Shown here: positions 44,640 to 53,214 of the stretch, in pieces
How the letters are laid out: every line of letters begins with the position of its first letter
How positions within the stretch are numbered: the stretch's first letter is position 1
Assembly (NCBI RefSeq): GCF_003788635.1
Contig: NZ_AYKH01000042.1
Span: forward strand, 97,561 to 161,560
Direction of reading: 5' to 3'
Length of the DNA: 64,000 nucleotides
Source: Salinisphaera orenii subsp. orenii MK-B5
GTDB taxonomy: Bacteria > Pseudomonadota > Gammaproteobacteria > Nevskiales > Salinisphaeraceae
Program-made: the position numbers and the translations under genes
The notes under the pieces: generated by a model
The model's database searches: none
The model's input: only the letters and a program-made list of their open reading frames with translations
Told to the model about the DNA's origin: nothing

Positions 44640-45539
44640 ATGAAGTTCTCGGCCATTGCACTGGTCATGTTCGCCGCCTTTCAGTGGGGGCTCGCCGGCG
44701 GCCTCGGCAGCCTGCTCATCGACCGGGACTGGGACCCGGAGACCATGTCGTTCTGGCGCGCCCTGATCGGTCTGGCTTGCATGGTGCTTTGGCTGGGCGT
44801 CATGCGCCTGCGCGGCAGACGCATGACGCTCAACCGGCGCCTCGTGCTCTGGTCGCTCGTCGCGGGGCTCGGGGTGGCCGGGAATTTCGCCTTCTATTTC
44901 ATCAGCATCAGCGAAGGCAGCGTGGCGGTCGCGGCGACGCTGATGTACAGCGCGCCCATCTTCGTCTATCTGGTGTCGTTCATCAGCGGGGCGGAGCGGC
45001 CCACGCCGGTGAAACTGGCGGCAGTGGCGCTGGTCATGGCGGGGATCGTGCTGCTGACCGGCATCTACCGCGCCGAGGCGGGCGCGATCACCCTGCTCGG
45101 CCTCGTCAGCGGCCTGCTCGCGGGTCTGTCCTACGCGCTGTTCATCTTCGGCTTCAAGTACGCCGGCGCACATGGGCCGACGCCGAGCGTGCTCGCGATC
45201 GCCTTCGCAGCGGGCGCGCTGGTGCTGCTGCCCCTGACCGATCCGGGCCAGATCGTCGCGGTCACCGTGTCTCCCGACGTCGTCTGGTTTGTTCTGCTCG
45301 GGCTGCTCGGCGCGGGGCTGTCGTTCTACTGCTACATCACCGGGCTTCGCCACAGCCTGCCGACCGCCGCCTCGATCGTGGCGATGGTCGAACCGGTCAC
45401 GGCGACGCTCTTCGGTCTGCTGGTCATGAACGACGGCCTGAGACCGGCCCAGGTGCTCGGCATGATATTGATCCTGGCCGCGGTCACCGGCCTGAGCGTC
45501 ATGCAGAGCCGGGCTTCGCGAGAGACCGGCGCCTTATAG
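44640..45539 (+). CDS. EamA/DMT-family transporter
   Basis: Membrane protein of 299 residues with ten hydrophobic segments in two repeats, each an EamA domain: first repeat SAIALVMFAAFQWGLAGG to LLTGIY, second GLVSGLLAGLSYALFIFGFKYAG to ILAAVTGLSVM. The EPVTATLFGLLVMND loop before the ninth helix is typical of drug/metabolite transporters that export amino acids or metabolites. GGAG is 5 bases before the ATG. It stands alone; substrate unknown. Confidence 0.92.
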   Translation: MKFSAIALVMFAAFQWGLAGGLGSLLIDRDWDPETMSFWRALIGLACMVLWLGVMRLRGRRMTLNRRLVLWSLVAGLGVAGNFAFYFISISEGSVAVAATLMYSAPIFVYLVSFISGAERPTPVKLAAVALVMAGIVLLTGIYRAEAGAITLLGLVSGLLAGLSYALFIFGFKYAGAHGPTPSVLAIAFAAGALVLLPLTDPGQIVAVTVSPDVVWFVLLGLLGAGLSFYCYITGLRHSLPTAASIVAMVEPVTATLFGLLVMNDGLRPAQVLGMILILAAVTGLSVMQSRASRETGAL

Positions 45540-45916
45540 CGGATCGCGCGGGCGTCCCGCGGGACATCTCGCGGACGCGCGCCCGACGCCTGCATTCCGG
45601 CCGCGCTCGCCGCTGCGCCGCGCGGTCAGGCTGGCCAGCCGGCGCTGACGGACGCCGCGCGGCCCCTTTCGGGCATCGATCGCGAGGCGCGTTGGCCGAA
45701 GCCACCCAATGACGATGCGCCATGGTCCGTCGCATCGGCCCTGCGGTGGTTTTAGGCACCCGGCCCGCACCAGGAATGCCCGCCGCCCGTCTATCGACGA
45801 TCATGCCGAGGCCGGACGCGTTCGGGCTCCAGTCGACATGGCGCGTCTGGCCGACCCCGTGCCGACCCGGCGCCGTGGCGAACGGCCGGGCGCGGGACGC
45901 GGCGCCCCGGGTGGTG
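45540..45916. other. Intergenic gap between convergent genes
   Basis: 377 bp, very GC-rich, between the EamA gene (plus) and the Gfo/Idh gene (minus). Short GC-rich inverted repeats occur at 45548-45565 (CGCGGG/CCCGCG) but there is no T-tract. No gene seen. Confidence 0.45.
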
Positions 45917-46867
45917 TCAGTAGCGGCTCGACTCCGCCACGGCGGCATTGATGCGCTCGAGCGTCTCGACCACGGCCAGGGCACTGGCGCCGTCCGAGCG
46001 CGACGGCGTGCGCTCGCGAGCACAGTCCATGAAGTGCTGCAGTTCCAGCCGCAGCGGCTGGCCGTCGCCGCGATGGACGACCTCGCTGCCCTCGTCGTGG
46101 TTCTGCAGATCGGCATCGATCCACTTGCGGTGCAGCGTCACGGTCTGGGCGACTTCGTCGTAGACCAGCATCCCGGCCGCGCCGCGGACGATGGTGCGGC
46201 GGGCGGTCTCGGGCCAGAGCCAGGAGGTGTGGATGTTGCCACGCACGTCGTTGGCGAATTCCAGATGCACGTGGACCTCGTCCTCCACCTCGAGCCCGAG
46301 CATGCGATGGCCGGTGCCGCGTACGCGTTCGGGCGCCTCGCCCACCAGATAGAGCATGATCGCCATGTCGTGCACGCCGATGTCCCAGATCACGTTCTCG
46401 GCGCTGCGTGCCCGCCCGAGGTTGAGCCGCTCGTGGCGGATGGAGAACAGTTCGCCGATCTCGCCGGCGGCGACGTAGTCCCGCATCCAGGCGATCGCGG
46501 GCTGATAGATGAGCAGATGCCCCACCATCAGGATCACGTTCCGATGCTCGGCGGCGTCGACCAGCTGGCGCGCCTCGGCGGAACTGTGCGTGAGCGGCTT
46601 CTCGACGAACACGTCCTTGCCGGCCTCGATCGCGGCCATGGCGATCTCGAAATGCGACGGCGTGGGCGTGGCGATCGCCACCGCCTCGCAGTCGGAGGCC
46701 AGCGCCGCGCGGTAATCCGCGAACAGCGCCGCCTGCGGGTAGCGTTCGCCGTACTCGTTGAGCCGTTCGGCGTTGCCGTCGACGATGCCACCGAGCGCGT
46801 CCAACTCGTCGAGATTGCGGATGATGTTCTTGCCCCAGGCACCGGCGCCGATCACCACGATTCGCAT
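45917..46867 (-). CDS. Gfo/Idh/MocA-family oxidoreductase
   Basis: NAD(P)-dependent oxidoreductase of 316 residues. N-terminal Rossmann motif GAGAWGKNIIRNL, the EKPL motif (VFVEKPLTHS) with its catalytic Lys, and the C-terminal sheet domain starting IGELFSIRHERLN with WDIGVHDM. Members act on sugars and sugar nucleotides; this one resembles nucleotide-sugar 3-dehydrogenases of the WlbA kind, but no polysaccharide genes are near. ATG at 46867 with GGGCGGACGT upstream is preferred to 46879. Confidence 0.9.
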   Translation of the reverse strand: MRIVVIGAGAWGKNIIRNLDELDALGGIVDGNAERLNEYGERYPQAALFADYRAALASDCEAVAIATPTPSHFEIAMAAIEAGKDVFVEKPLTHSSAEARQLVDAAEHRNVILMVGHLLIYQPAIAWMRDYVAAGEIGELFSIRHERLNLGRARSAENVIWDIGVHDMAIMLYLVGEAPERVRGTGHRMLGLEVEDEVHVHLEFANDVRGNIHTSWLWPETARRTIVRGAAGMLVYDEVAQTVTLHRKWIDADLQNHDEGSEVVHRGDGQPLRLELQHFMDCARERTPSRSDGASALAVVETLERINAAVAESSRY

Positions 46868-47067
46868 ACGTCCGCCCATCCGTCACGCAACTGCAACGCG
46901 CGACAGTGTACGCGTTCGACCCGCCGTCGACACCGCGCGGCGGGGCGTGTGTTCCGTGTTTGCCCTGATAGCCAGGCCCGGCTGTGATCGTCACAGTGCC
47001 GACAGATTCGACGCAGGGCACGGCCGAACCGCCGTGCCGAACGCTTTACACGATCAAGGAAGAAACC

Positions 47068-47457
47068 ATGCAGACCGAAGAATTCATCAAACGCGTGGCC
47101 GCTGCCGACGAGATCGGCGACACCCAGACCGCCCGCACCGTGACCTACGCCACGATCGAGGCGTTGTGCATGCATCTGTCGCAGGAAGAGAACCGCCGCA
47201 TGAGCTCGCAGCTGCCGGGCGATCTGTCCAAGGCGGCTCTGGCCGGCGGCCAGCAGGCCCCGGCCACGCGTGAATCGCACGTGCCGCTCGACACCTTCTA
47301 CGAGCAGGTCGCCACCCGCGCCGGCATGACCGCCGCCGACGTCCAGGGCCCCGCCCGCGTCGTCGTGCACACGCTCGGCAAGGCGATCACGAACGGCGAA
47401 TTCGCCGACGTCACCTTCGACCTGCCGCCGGATCTCAACACGCTGCTGGCGAGCTAG
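47068..47457 (+). CDS. DUF2267 family protein
   Basis: Protein of 129 residues, predicted all-helical, matching the DUF2267 pattern: MQTEEFIKRVAA, then a first helical bundle with ALCMHLSQEENRRMSSQLPGDL, then FYEQVATRAG and a second half-domain ending DLPPDLNTLL. These proteins are common in stress-response contexts and have no known activity. AAGGAAG precedes the ATG. A palindrome CTGTGA-N3-TCACAG at 46982-46996, about 70 bp upstream, may be a regulator site. Confidence 0.85.
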   Translation: MQTEEFIKRVAAADEIGDTQTARTVTYATIEALCMHLSQEENRRMSSQLPGDLSKAALAGGQQAPATRESHVPLDTFYEQVATRAGMTAADVQGPARVVVHTLGKAITNGEFADVTFDLPPDLNTLLAS

Positions 47458-47713
47458 GCCCGCTCGGCACGGCTGGCGCGCACCGGTCGTGCCGCTTCAA
47501 CGGCCCGTGGTCTGGCCCGTACAGGCTCGCAAGCCGAACCCATCCGGGCCCGGAAACTGCCGACGGCGCCGGAATCGGCAGCGCCTCCGAAATCGCGATC
47601 GTGGTCGCCCTTTACCGTGCGGCGCCGCGGGATTCGAAAGCGCAGCCGGCGGCCACGATGCACGCAACGCGTTGTTCTACCGGCGCCCTGGCGGGTGCAC
47701 TGTGCAGAAATGC

Positions 47714-47980
47714 CTAGGCCGCCGCCGGGGAGGTCACCTCGGTCTCGACGCGGTCGACGACCCGACCGTCCGGCGCCCGCACGATGATCCGGTATCGCCC
47801 CGGTACGACGAAGGCCAGTGCGAGTGCCTCGCCACTCACTTCGAAGGCGTCCGGGTCGGGGCCCTCGACCACCACCCGGCTGCCCAGCGCCAACCCGCGC
47901 AGATGAATGGCGGTCTGGCCGTCGGCGGGCACGGTTTCCAGCACGGGCGTGTACGGCTTGAAGAACGGATCGCGGGACAT
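47714..47980 (-). CDS. Small hypothetical protein
   Basis: Protein of 88 residues with a strong ribosome site (GGAGG, 8 bases before the ATG) and coding-like codon use. It is rich in Val, Pro and Asp, without Cys, signal or membrane segment, and predicted to be mainly beta strand (AIHLRGLALGSRVVVEG, FVVPGRYRIIVRAPDGRVVDRVE), suggesting a small immunoglobulin- or carbohydrate-binding-like sandwich. I do not recognise the family. It stands alone; the frame continues upstream but without coding character. Confidence 0.68.
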   Translation of the reverse strand: MSRDPFFKPYTPVLETVPADGQTAIHLRGLALGSRVVVEGPDPDAFEVSGEALALAFVVPGRYRIIVRAPDGRVVDRVETEVTSPAAA

Positions 47981-48367
47981 GGTGCGGCCTCCGCAGGTTT
48001 GGGGACGGATAGCCTGCGCCGGCCATGTTGCCGGCACGTGACCGCACCGACGCGATGCAAACGCCAATCCCTCCGGCCGCTCGCACAATGGCCAGAGAAT
48101 CCGTGGCCCCACGAACATCATCGGGCGAGCCATGCCGTACGGGCCGCGGCGACGGACGGGTCGCGCTCGAACCACCGGCGCGTCCGTACGGCATGGCTTG
48201 GCGATCGACCATTCAAAGGTGCTCCTGCCGGGATTCGAGCCGCCGGCCAGGGTGCGAAACCTTCGCTGCGCCAACGATCGGCACGATTGAACGCCGCGAA
48301 ACTTCGCATTGTTAAATTAAATCGAGAAAACGAGACCGTTTTAAGTTTTCTGTCATCTGCGCGGCGC

Positions 48368-48373
48368 TATAAT
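48368..48373 (+). promoter_or_regulatory. Consensus -10 box
   Basis: TATAAT, preceded by the A/T-rich tract TTTTAAGTTTTC that ends about 17 bp upstream and could supply a weak -35. Transcription would start near 48380, right before the hairpin at 48385-48415 and 145 bp before the small membrane-protein gene. Confidence 0.6.
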
Positions 48374-48384
48374 CCGCATCGCTG

Positions 48385-48424
48385 AGCAGCCCCTCACGCC
48401 CGCGTCGGGGCTGCTTCTTGTTTC
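48385..48424 (+). terminator. Intrinsic-terminator-like hairpin
   Basis: AGCAGCCCC (48385-48393) pairs with GGGGCTGCT (48407-48415), 13-base loop, followed by TCTTGTTT. Placed about 5 bases after the expected start of transcription, it would make a very short RNA or act as a leader attenuator for the gene at 48525. Confidence 0.62.
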
Positions 48425-48524
48425 CCCGAGTACTGAGATTCGCCTACGGAACACATACCGGAGTTGCCGCACGCGGCGATTTCCAGTTTTAGTCGTTTCC
48501 GGAACGCCTGAGGAGGTTGAAAAA

Positions 48525-48734
48525 ATGTTGGTGCATGTCCGTCAGGCGGGTCTGTCCGCCTGGATAACCCTGCTGGTCGCCGCATCCCTGGTTCTGGGTG
48601 GCCTGGCCACCCTGTTCACGAACGACGCGTTTCATTGGCCGGCGGTCGTCGCCGGGCTGGTGATCGCGGGCATTCAGATCGGCGTGAGTCGCAACGCGAT
48701 CGCGCAGAAGCGCGCCGGTATCCGCTCGGCTTGA
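48525..48734 (+). CDS. Small two-helix membrane protein
   Basis: Protein of 69 residues with GAGGAGG 7-9 bases before the ATG. Two hydrophobic segments are visible (WITLLVAASLVLGGLATLF, about 13-31, and WPAVVAGLVIAGIQIGV, about 38-54) with a basic C-terminus (AQKRAGIRSA), giving an in-facing C-end. I do not recognise a family. It is preceded by a promoter/terminator leader and followed 46 bp later by a strong GC hairpin. Confidence 0.68.
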   Translation: MLVHVRQAGLSAWITLLVAASLVLGGLATLFTNDAFHWPAVVAGLVIAGIQIGVSRNAIAQKRAGIRSA

Positions 48735-48780
48735 GCCACCGAGCGGAACCGGGCGACCGGTCACGATAAGAGTACCCGTC

Positions 48781-48804
48781 ACGACCCCGCCCCGGCGGGG
48801 TCGT
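48781..48804. terminator. Strong GC hairpin after the small membrane-protein gene
   Basis: ACGACCCCGCC and GGCGGGGTCGT form an 11-bp stem with a 2-base centre. There is no T-run after it, only CTATCG, but position 46 bp past a stop codon favours a terminator. Confidence 0.6.
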
Positions 48805-49575
48805 CTATCGTGCGTGAGCCGGCCACACCGACAGGCAGAATACGGCGGACCGCTCGGCAGCCTGCGCCGTCGCCACCGCCCTCCGCTTCCAGCGGCCGCG
48901 GCCGACCTGCGTGCCCGTCATTACGCCGGTCGGATCATCCATCGTGCGGGCCGACCCGCCGCAGCGCACCCACGCGGCACGGCACGATGCGGGTCACGCC
49001 ACACACGAGGCAGCCCGGGGCCTGGCTGCTCGGCAACCGGACGGGCTATCGCCCGGGCCACACGCCAGCCCGACGCCGACCGAACGGCCGCTGCATGACC
49101 GGCGACAAGCCGGCGCGATACTCGGCACGCAATGGATCGCGCCGACGAACCCACGCCGGCCTTGCCCCTACCGGAATCGCGCGGCGCGGTCACATCGAGC
49201 CTCTGGGGGATCAGTCTCGCGCCGGGCTTCGCCATCGGCGCTCCTTCAAGAGGCGATTCGCCCGCTGGAGGAGATATCCGCTATCCGCCGATGTCGCCGT
49301 GATCACGATACCCTCGCGACACTCGACTGCGGCCTCGCAGAGCCACGATCCGGAGACCGCCCCGCACCCCGCCACGATGACCATGCGTACGCCGGCCACG
49401 GCGAGCGATCGCATGCTCCGATCGCCTCACACCGGCGGCGATCCGGCACTGATGGACTCGTACGGCGCGGCGTGACAGGGTCACGAGCAGCAGGCCGGGA
49501 GGACAACCGGATCATGGCCGCGGCGGCGACCAAGACGCCGTGAGGCCACCAGGCAGCGGCGGGCGCCGGCGAACC
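48805..49575. other. Gene-poor stretch, no supported gene
   Basis: 771 bp with open frames on both strands, all Arg/Pro/Ala-rich and without ribosome sites, as expected from random GC-rich DNA. A minus-strand frame near 49211-49414 has a more protein-like composition (hydrophobic VRMVIVAGCGAVSG) and could be a decayed gene, but this is too weak to call. Confidence 0.5.
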
Positions 49576-50085
49576 TCAGGCGACGCGGTTCTCGCGCCGC
49601 GCGGTCCCGCCTTCGAGCATCCGCCACACCTGCCGGATGTGACCCAGTCGCCAGGTATCGCCGGTGCGCGACTGCGCGTCGAGCATCGGCGCCAGCGTGC
49701 CGTGGGCCCGTGCGGCCTCGCGAACGGCTGCGATTTCCGCGGCGCGCGCCGGCCGTTGCGGCAGCCGGGCCACGCCACAGGTGATCAGGCGCGCGACGAG
49801 GCCCATCACCATGAGTGCAAGCGGCGGCGCGAAACGCTCGACGAGCGCGCCATCGGCCGGCTCCGCCGGCCCCTGGCCGGCCACGACCATCAACGTCATG
49901 GTCGCCCACAGGGCCCCCGCCAGGAACAGGCCGAGTGCCGGCAGCGCGCGGCCGCTAACCAGCAGGGCCAGGGCGGGCGACGGGCGATAGTCGTCGAATA
50001 CGAAAGGCGCGTGCGGGGCCGCCACCCGCCCCGCGTCACGCGCCAGCGGGGGCGAGTCGCCGGATTCGATACCGGGACTGTGCAT
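49576..50085 (-). CDS. Hypothetical membrane protein
   Basis: Protein of 169 residues; AAGGAG lies 7 bases before the ATG. Two or three hydrophobic segments (ALALLVSGRALPALGLFLAG, ALWATMTLMVVAG, LALMVMGLVARLITCGVA) are followed by an Arg-rich soluble tail with several Ala-Arg helices. Family not recognised. It is divergent from the gene at 50487 across a 401-bp gap. Confidence 0.65.
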   Translation of the reverse strand: MHSPGIESGDSPPLARDAGRVAAPHAPFVFDDYRPSPALALLVSGRALPALGLFLAGALWATMTLMVVAGQGPAEPADGALVERFAPPLALMVMGLVARLITCGVARLPQRPARAAEIAAVREAARAHGTLAPMLDAQSRTGDTWRLGHIRQVWRMLEGGTARRENRVA

Positions 50086-50486
50086 TTGGGTACTCCTTGG
50101 CAATAAGGGCGGCGCGGCGCGACGGTCCGCGCGCGGGTGTTCGTGTTCAAAAGGCGATCGGTCGCGCCGGGCCCGACGGTGGGACGCCTAGCCCACCAGT
50201 CCGTGTCGGCGGCGACGCCGAGCGGTGTGCGATCGAGCCGGGTGCGTATCCGAGATCACTGCGGCCGGCGAGGGTGTCGACCGCTGCGCAACCGATCGGG
50301 GCGATCGGTTGTCTTATCGTGCCGGGAGTATGGGATGCGTCCGCCGTGCGCACCATCCGTATTTGCGCCGATCGCGACCCGCAATCCACCGCACGGCAAT
50401 GGCTGCCAGCGGTGCGTCATCGGCGTGCGATTGCGCGGCGCATGCGACTGACATAGAGTTCGCGCCGGAGCGCAAGGAGACAGTCC
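50086..50486. other. Divergent gap with a perfect hairpin
   Basis: 401 bp without a gene. Contains CAACCGATCG / CGATCGGTTG (50289-50298 and 50302-50311), a perfect 10-bp inverted repeat around GGG, followed on the plus strand by TCTTATCG. It may be an operator or a weak terminator. Confidence 0.55.
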
Positions 50487-50978
50487 ATGCCGGATCTTCC
50501 GCGTAGCGCAGGGGCCTCGCATCGGCGGCGGCCCGACGACGAAGCGCCTTCGGCGTTCGATATCGCCTGCCGGGTGAACGAACGCACCAGCGCCCTCGTG
50601 ATCGACGATCGCGACACCCCCGGTGCAGCGCTGGCCACGGCGGCCACCGCGGCCCTGGCGCTGTATGAACTGGATTCTCGATTCACGCACGCCTCGGCCC
50701 GCGCCGAAACGGCGCTGCTGGGTATCGACAATCCCTCCCAGTCGGCGGTGCGGGCCAACGCGCTCGCCGGCCTGATGCTGCTGGAACTGGCCACACCCGC
50801 CCCCGATATGCGCATCGTCGAGCAACACCTGCTGCGCACGCTGCACCTCGTCGAAGTCTACTGTGGCGGCCGCGAACGGCTCCATCGTGCGATCGACGAC
50901 CTGCGGCTCGGCCGCCGCGCGCAGAACGACACCCGCGTCGGCCCGCATCCCGAAAGCCGGTACCCGCACATACCCTGA
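50487..50978 (+). CDS. Hypothetical soluble protein
   Basis: Protein of 163 residues with AAGGAG 8 bases before the ATG. The middle part is predicted helical (TPGAALATAATAALALYELDSRF, NALAGLMLLELA, MRIVEQHLLRTLHLVEVYCGG), with polar, Arg/Pro-rich ends and one Cys. No family recognised. It lies 105 bp before the methyltransferase gene and may be cotranscribed with it. Confidence 0.62.
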   Translation: MPDLPRSAGASHRRRPDDEAPSAFDIACRVNERTSALVIDDRDTPGAALATAATAALALYELDSRFTHASARAETALLGIDNPSQSAVRANALAGLMLLELATPAPDMRIVEQHLLRTLHLVEVYCGGRERLHRAIDDLRLGRRAQNDTRVGPHPESRYPHIP

Positions 50979-51083
50979 TAAGCTGAACGTCCATGGCGGT
51001 GGCGCAACGCGCGCGACGCGCCGGATCTTGAACTTGTGTGCCGCCGAGGCGTCACACAGGTGCCACCCGACGGCTGCCATCGC

Positions 51084-51842
51084 ATGAGCCCATCCCCCCG
51101 ACGCGCCACGCCCGCCCACGTCAACAATCAGGCGCATGTGGACCAATATGCAGCCGGTCGATACCGTTCGCCGTCGCAGCGGTTTGTGAACTGGCGCGAG
51201 CACCGCATCGCCCGCGAGCTGCTGGCGCACAGCGCCGATGCCGGCTCGACCCATGTGGTCGACATTCCCTGCGGCTACGGGCGTTTCTATCCGCTCTACA
51301 AGACCATGGGCTATCAGGTCACGTGTCTTGACCGCTCGGATGCCATGATCGAGTGGCTGCGCAGCAACCAGGCGCAGGAACAGGCCGACCGGGAGCGCGT
51401 CCAGCGCGCCGACATCCTCGACCGCCTGCCGGTCGACACCGATGTCGACCTCGCCGTGTCCATCCGCATGTTCCAGCACATCCCCAGCCGGGAGAGTCGG
51501 CGTCAGGCGCTGGCCGTGCTTGCCGAGGCCGGCAACGGTCGGGTCCTGATGACCTACTACGATCGCCGCTGCCTGCACTACTGGACCAAGCGCATGGTCC
51601 GACGCCTGCGCGGCAAGCGCGTGGGCATCAACATGCTGTCCGGGCGCACGATGGACAACGATATCAAGAGCGCCGGCCTCAAGGTGGTTCGCCGAAAACG
51701 CCTGCTCTGGGGGCTGCACGCCCAGACCTGGGTGCTGCTCGAATGGGCCAAGAAACCCGTCCGCGGCGTGCAGATCGCGCTCGGCGCCCTGCTCGCCGAA
51801 CGCCTGCTGCAGCCGGCAACGCAGCTTGTCGCAGCCATCTAG
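51084..51842 (+). CDS. SAM-dependent methyltransferase, class I
   Basis: Protein of 252 residues. The SAM-binding motif I is HVVDIPCGYGRFYPL (near 58-72), the acidic residue ending strand 2 is in VTCLDRSDAMIEW, and motif II-like DVDLAVSIRMFQHIP follows. The C-terminal part is basic with a hydrophobic tail. The target is unknown; the fold resembles methyltransferases acting on small molecules or lipids. Start at 51084 lacks a good ribosome site; an in-frame start at 51036 is possible. Confidence 0.82.
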   Translation: MSPSPRRATPAHVNNQAHVDQYAAGRYRSPSQRFVNWREHRIARELLAHSADAGSTHVVDIPCGYGRFYPLYKTMGYQVTCLDRSDAMIEWLRSNQAQEQADRERVQRADILDRLPVDTDVDLAVSIRMFQHIPSRESRRQALAVLAEAGNGRVLMTYYDRRCLHYWTKRMVRRLRGKRVGINMLSGRTMDNDIKSAGLKVVRRKRLLWGLHAQTWVLLEWAKKPVRGVQIALGALLAERLLQPATQLVAAI

Positions 51843-52152
51843 TCGGTCTCGAGCGTCTCCGGCTCCAGATTCAGCGCGGGCGAAAAGACCGCCGCCGACT
51901 CATTATCGAAAAACGCGCCCGCCTATCGGCACTTTGCGCCGAAGAGCGGGTACATACCCGCTTCGTATGCCAGCCGGTACGTCGTGTTATTTGCCCGTAA
52001 TTCCCACAATAGGGTGCCACTCGGTACGAGATGGCGCGGCGCTTTCTGACGCAAACGACCACTGGCGCCGAGGGGCACCGCATGTCGCGGACGCCATACC
52101 GTATATCCGGTATCTGCGCCGCTCGAACGCAGGCCATCGCCACGCCCATCGT
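51843..52152. other. Convergent gap with two palindromes
   Basis: 310 bp, less GC-rich than the flanks. Holds AGCGGGTA-CA-TACCCGCT (51945-51962) and ATACCG-N6-CGGTAT (52096-52113). One or both may end the convergent transcripts, though T-tracts are missing. Confidence 0.5.
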
Positions 52153-53214
52153 TTATTGAAAACGTAGAGCGGAGAGCGGGCTCGCTTCATCAGCGAAATG
52201 ACAGGCCGCTTCATGCCCCTCCGCCAGCCGTTGCAGGCGCGGCTCATTCCGTTGGCACTGGTCGACGCCGCGCGGGCAACGGCCGTAGAAGCGACACACG
52301 TTCGGGTCCGGATTGACCGGGCTGCGCGGATCGCCCGGCAGGTGAATACGCTCGACTTCGCTTTCCTCGATCGTGCGCGGGATCGCCGAAATCAACGCGC
52401 GCGTGTAGGGATGCGCGGCCTGCTCGAAGACCTGTTCCGCGGTGCCGGTTTCCACGATCCGCCCGAGATACATCACGATCACGCGGTCGCAGAGCAGCCG
52501 CACGACGTTGAGATCGTGAGACACGAACAGATAGCTGATACCCAGGCGGCTGCGCAGATCGGCGAGCAGCTTGAGAATCACCGCCTGGACCGACACGTCG
52601 AGCGCCGAGGTGGGTTCGTCCAGCACCAGCAGCCGCGGTTCGGGCGCGAGCGCGCGGGCGATATTCACGCGGGCTTTCTGGCCGCCGGACAACTGATGCG
52701 GCAAGCGGTCCAGCAGCTCTTCCGGCAGGCCGACGTCGCGAGCCAGTTCGGCCACCCGCGGCCGGCAGTCGGCTGTCGCCATTTTCTTCAAACGCCGCAA
52801 CGGTTCGGCGATCGCATCGAAGGCGCTATGGCGCGGGTTGAGGCTGTCGTGCGGGTCCTGAAAGACCACCTGAATCGCCCCTCGTTCGGGCGAGCGCGCG
52901 AACGCGCGCGTATTGATGGCGGCAATATCCTCGCCTTCGAACAGGATCGCGCCCGCGCTGGGTTCGATCAGCCGCGTGATCAGGCTCACCAGTGTCGATT
53001 TGCCACAGCCGGACTCGCCCACCAGGCCGACGCTTTCGCCCGCGCCGATGGTGAAATTCACATCATCCACGGCATGCAGCTTCGGCGCCGGGCACGGCTG
53101 ATGGCGGGCCCAGCCGCGCAATGCACGCATCGGCGCCGACTCGCCGTCGGAGACCGGATACAGCTTGGACAGCCCCTGAACGTCGAGCAACGGTTTTATA
53201 ACGGCCTCCGACAA
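52153..53214 (-). CDS. Dipeptide/oligopeptide ABC transporter ATP-binding protein (DppF type)
   Basis: ATPase of 353 residues. Walker A GESGCGKST (about 66-74), Q-loop VVFQDPHDSLNPR, signature LSGGQKARV, Walker B LLVLDEPTSALD and the H-loop His are intact. The C-terminal oligopeptide/dipeptide extension has the Cys pattern that holds an iron-sulphur cluster in this family (CRFYGRCPRGVDQC, then C near the end). Its start overlaps the end of the DppD-type gene by 19 bp; last gene of the five-gene operon. Confidence 0.94.
   Translation of the reverse strand: MSEAVIKPLLDVQGLSKLYPVSDGESAPMRALRGWARHQPCPAPKLHAVDDVNFTIGAGESVGLVGESGCGKSTLVSLITRLIEPSAGAILFEGEDIAAINTRAFARSPERGAIQVVFQDPHDSLNPRHSAFDAIAEPLRRLKKMATADCRPRVAELARDVGLPEELLDRLPHQLSGGQKARVNIARALAPEPRLLVLDEPTSALDVSVQAVILKLLADLRSRLGISYLFVSHDLNVVRLLCDRVIVMYLGRIVETGTAEQVFEQAAHPYTRALISAIPRTIEESEVERIHLPGDPRSPVNPDPNVCRFYGRCPRGVDQCQRNEPRLQRLAEGHEAACHFADEASPLSALRFQ

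Larger units (their letters stand above)
47981..48524. other. Gene-free stretch with a long inverted repeat and a leader-like unit
   Basis: 544 bp. It holds a perfect 15-bp inverted repeat, AGCCATGCCGTACGG (48128-48142) and its complement (48184-48198), around a 41-base loop; an A/T-rich patch at 48305-48360; a TATAAT box at 48368-48373; and an intrinsic-terminator-like hairpin at 48385-48415. No protein gene was recognised. Confidence 0.65.

Noticed and set aside
46982..46996. CTGTGA-N3-TCACAG as a CRP site
   Set aside because: CRP needs six bases between TGTGA and TCACA; here there are three. Kept only as an unexplained palindrome.
48217..48250. tRNA 3'-end-like sequence on the minus strand (GGCTCGAATCCCGGC then AGGAGCACC)
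   Set aside because: The T-stem does not pair in full and no matching 5' acceptor strand lies 60-80 bases upstream; no cloverleaf could be drawn.
48810..49475. 221-codon plus-strand frame
   Set aside because: No ribosome site, composition of random GC-rich DNA, no domain.
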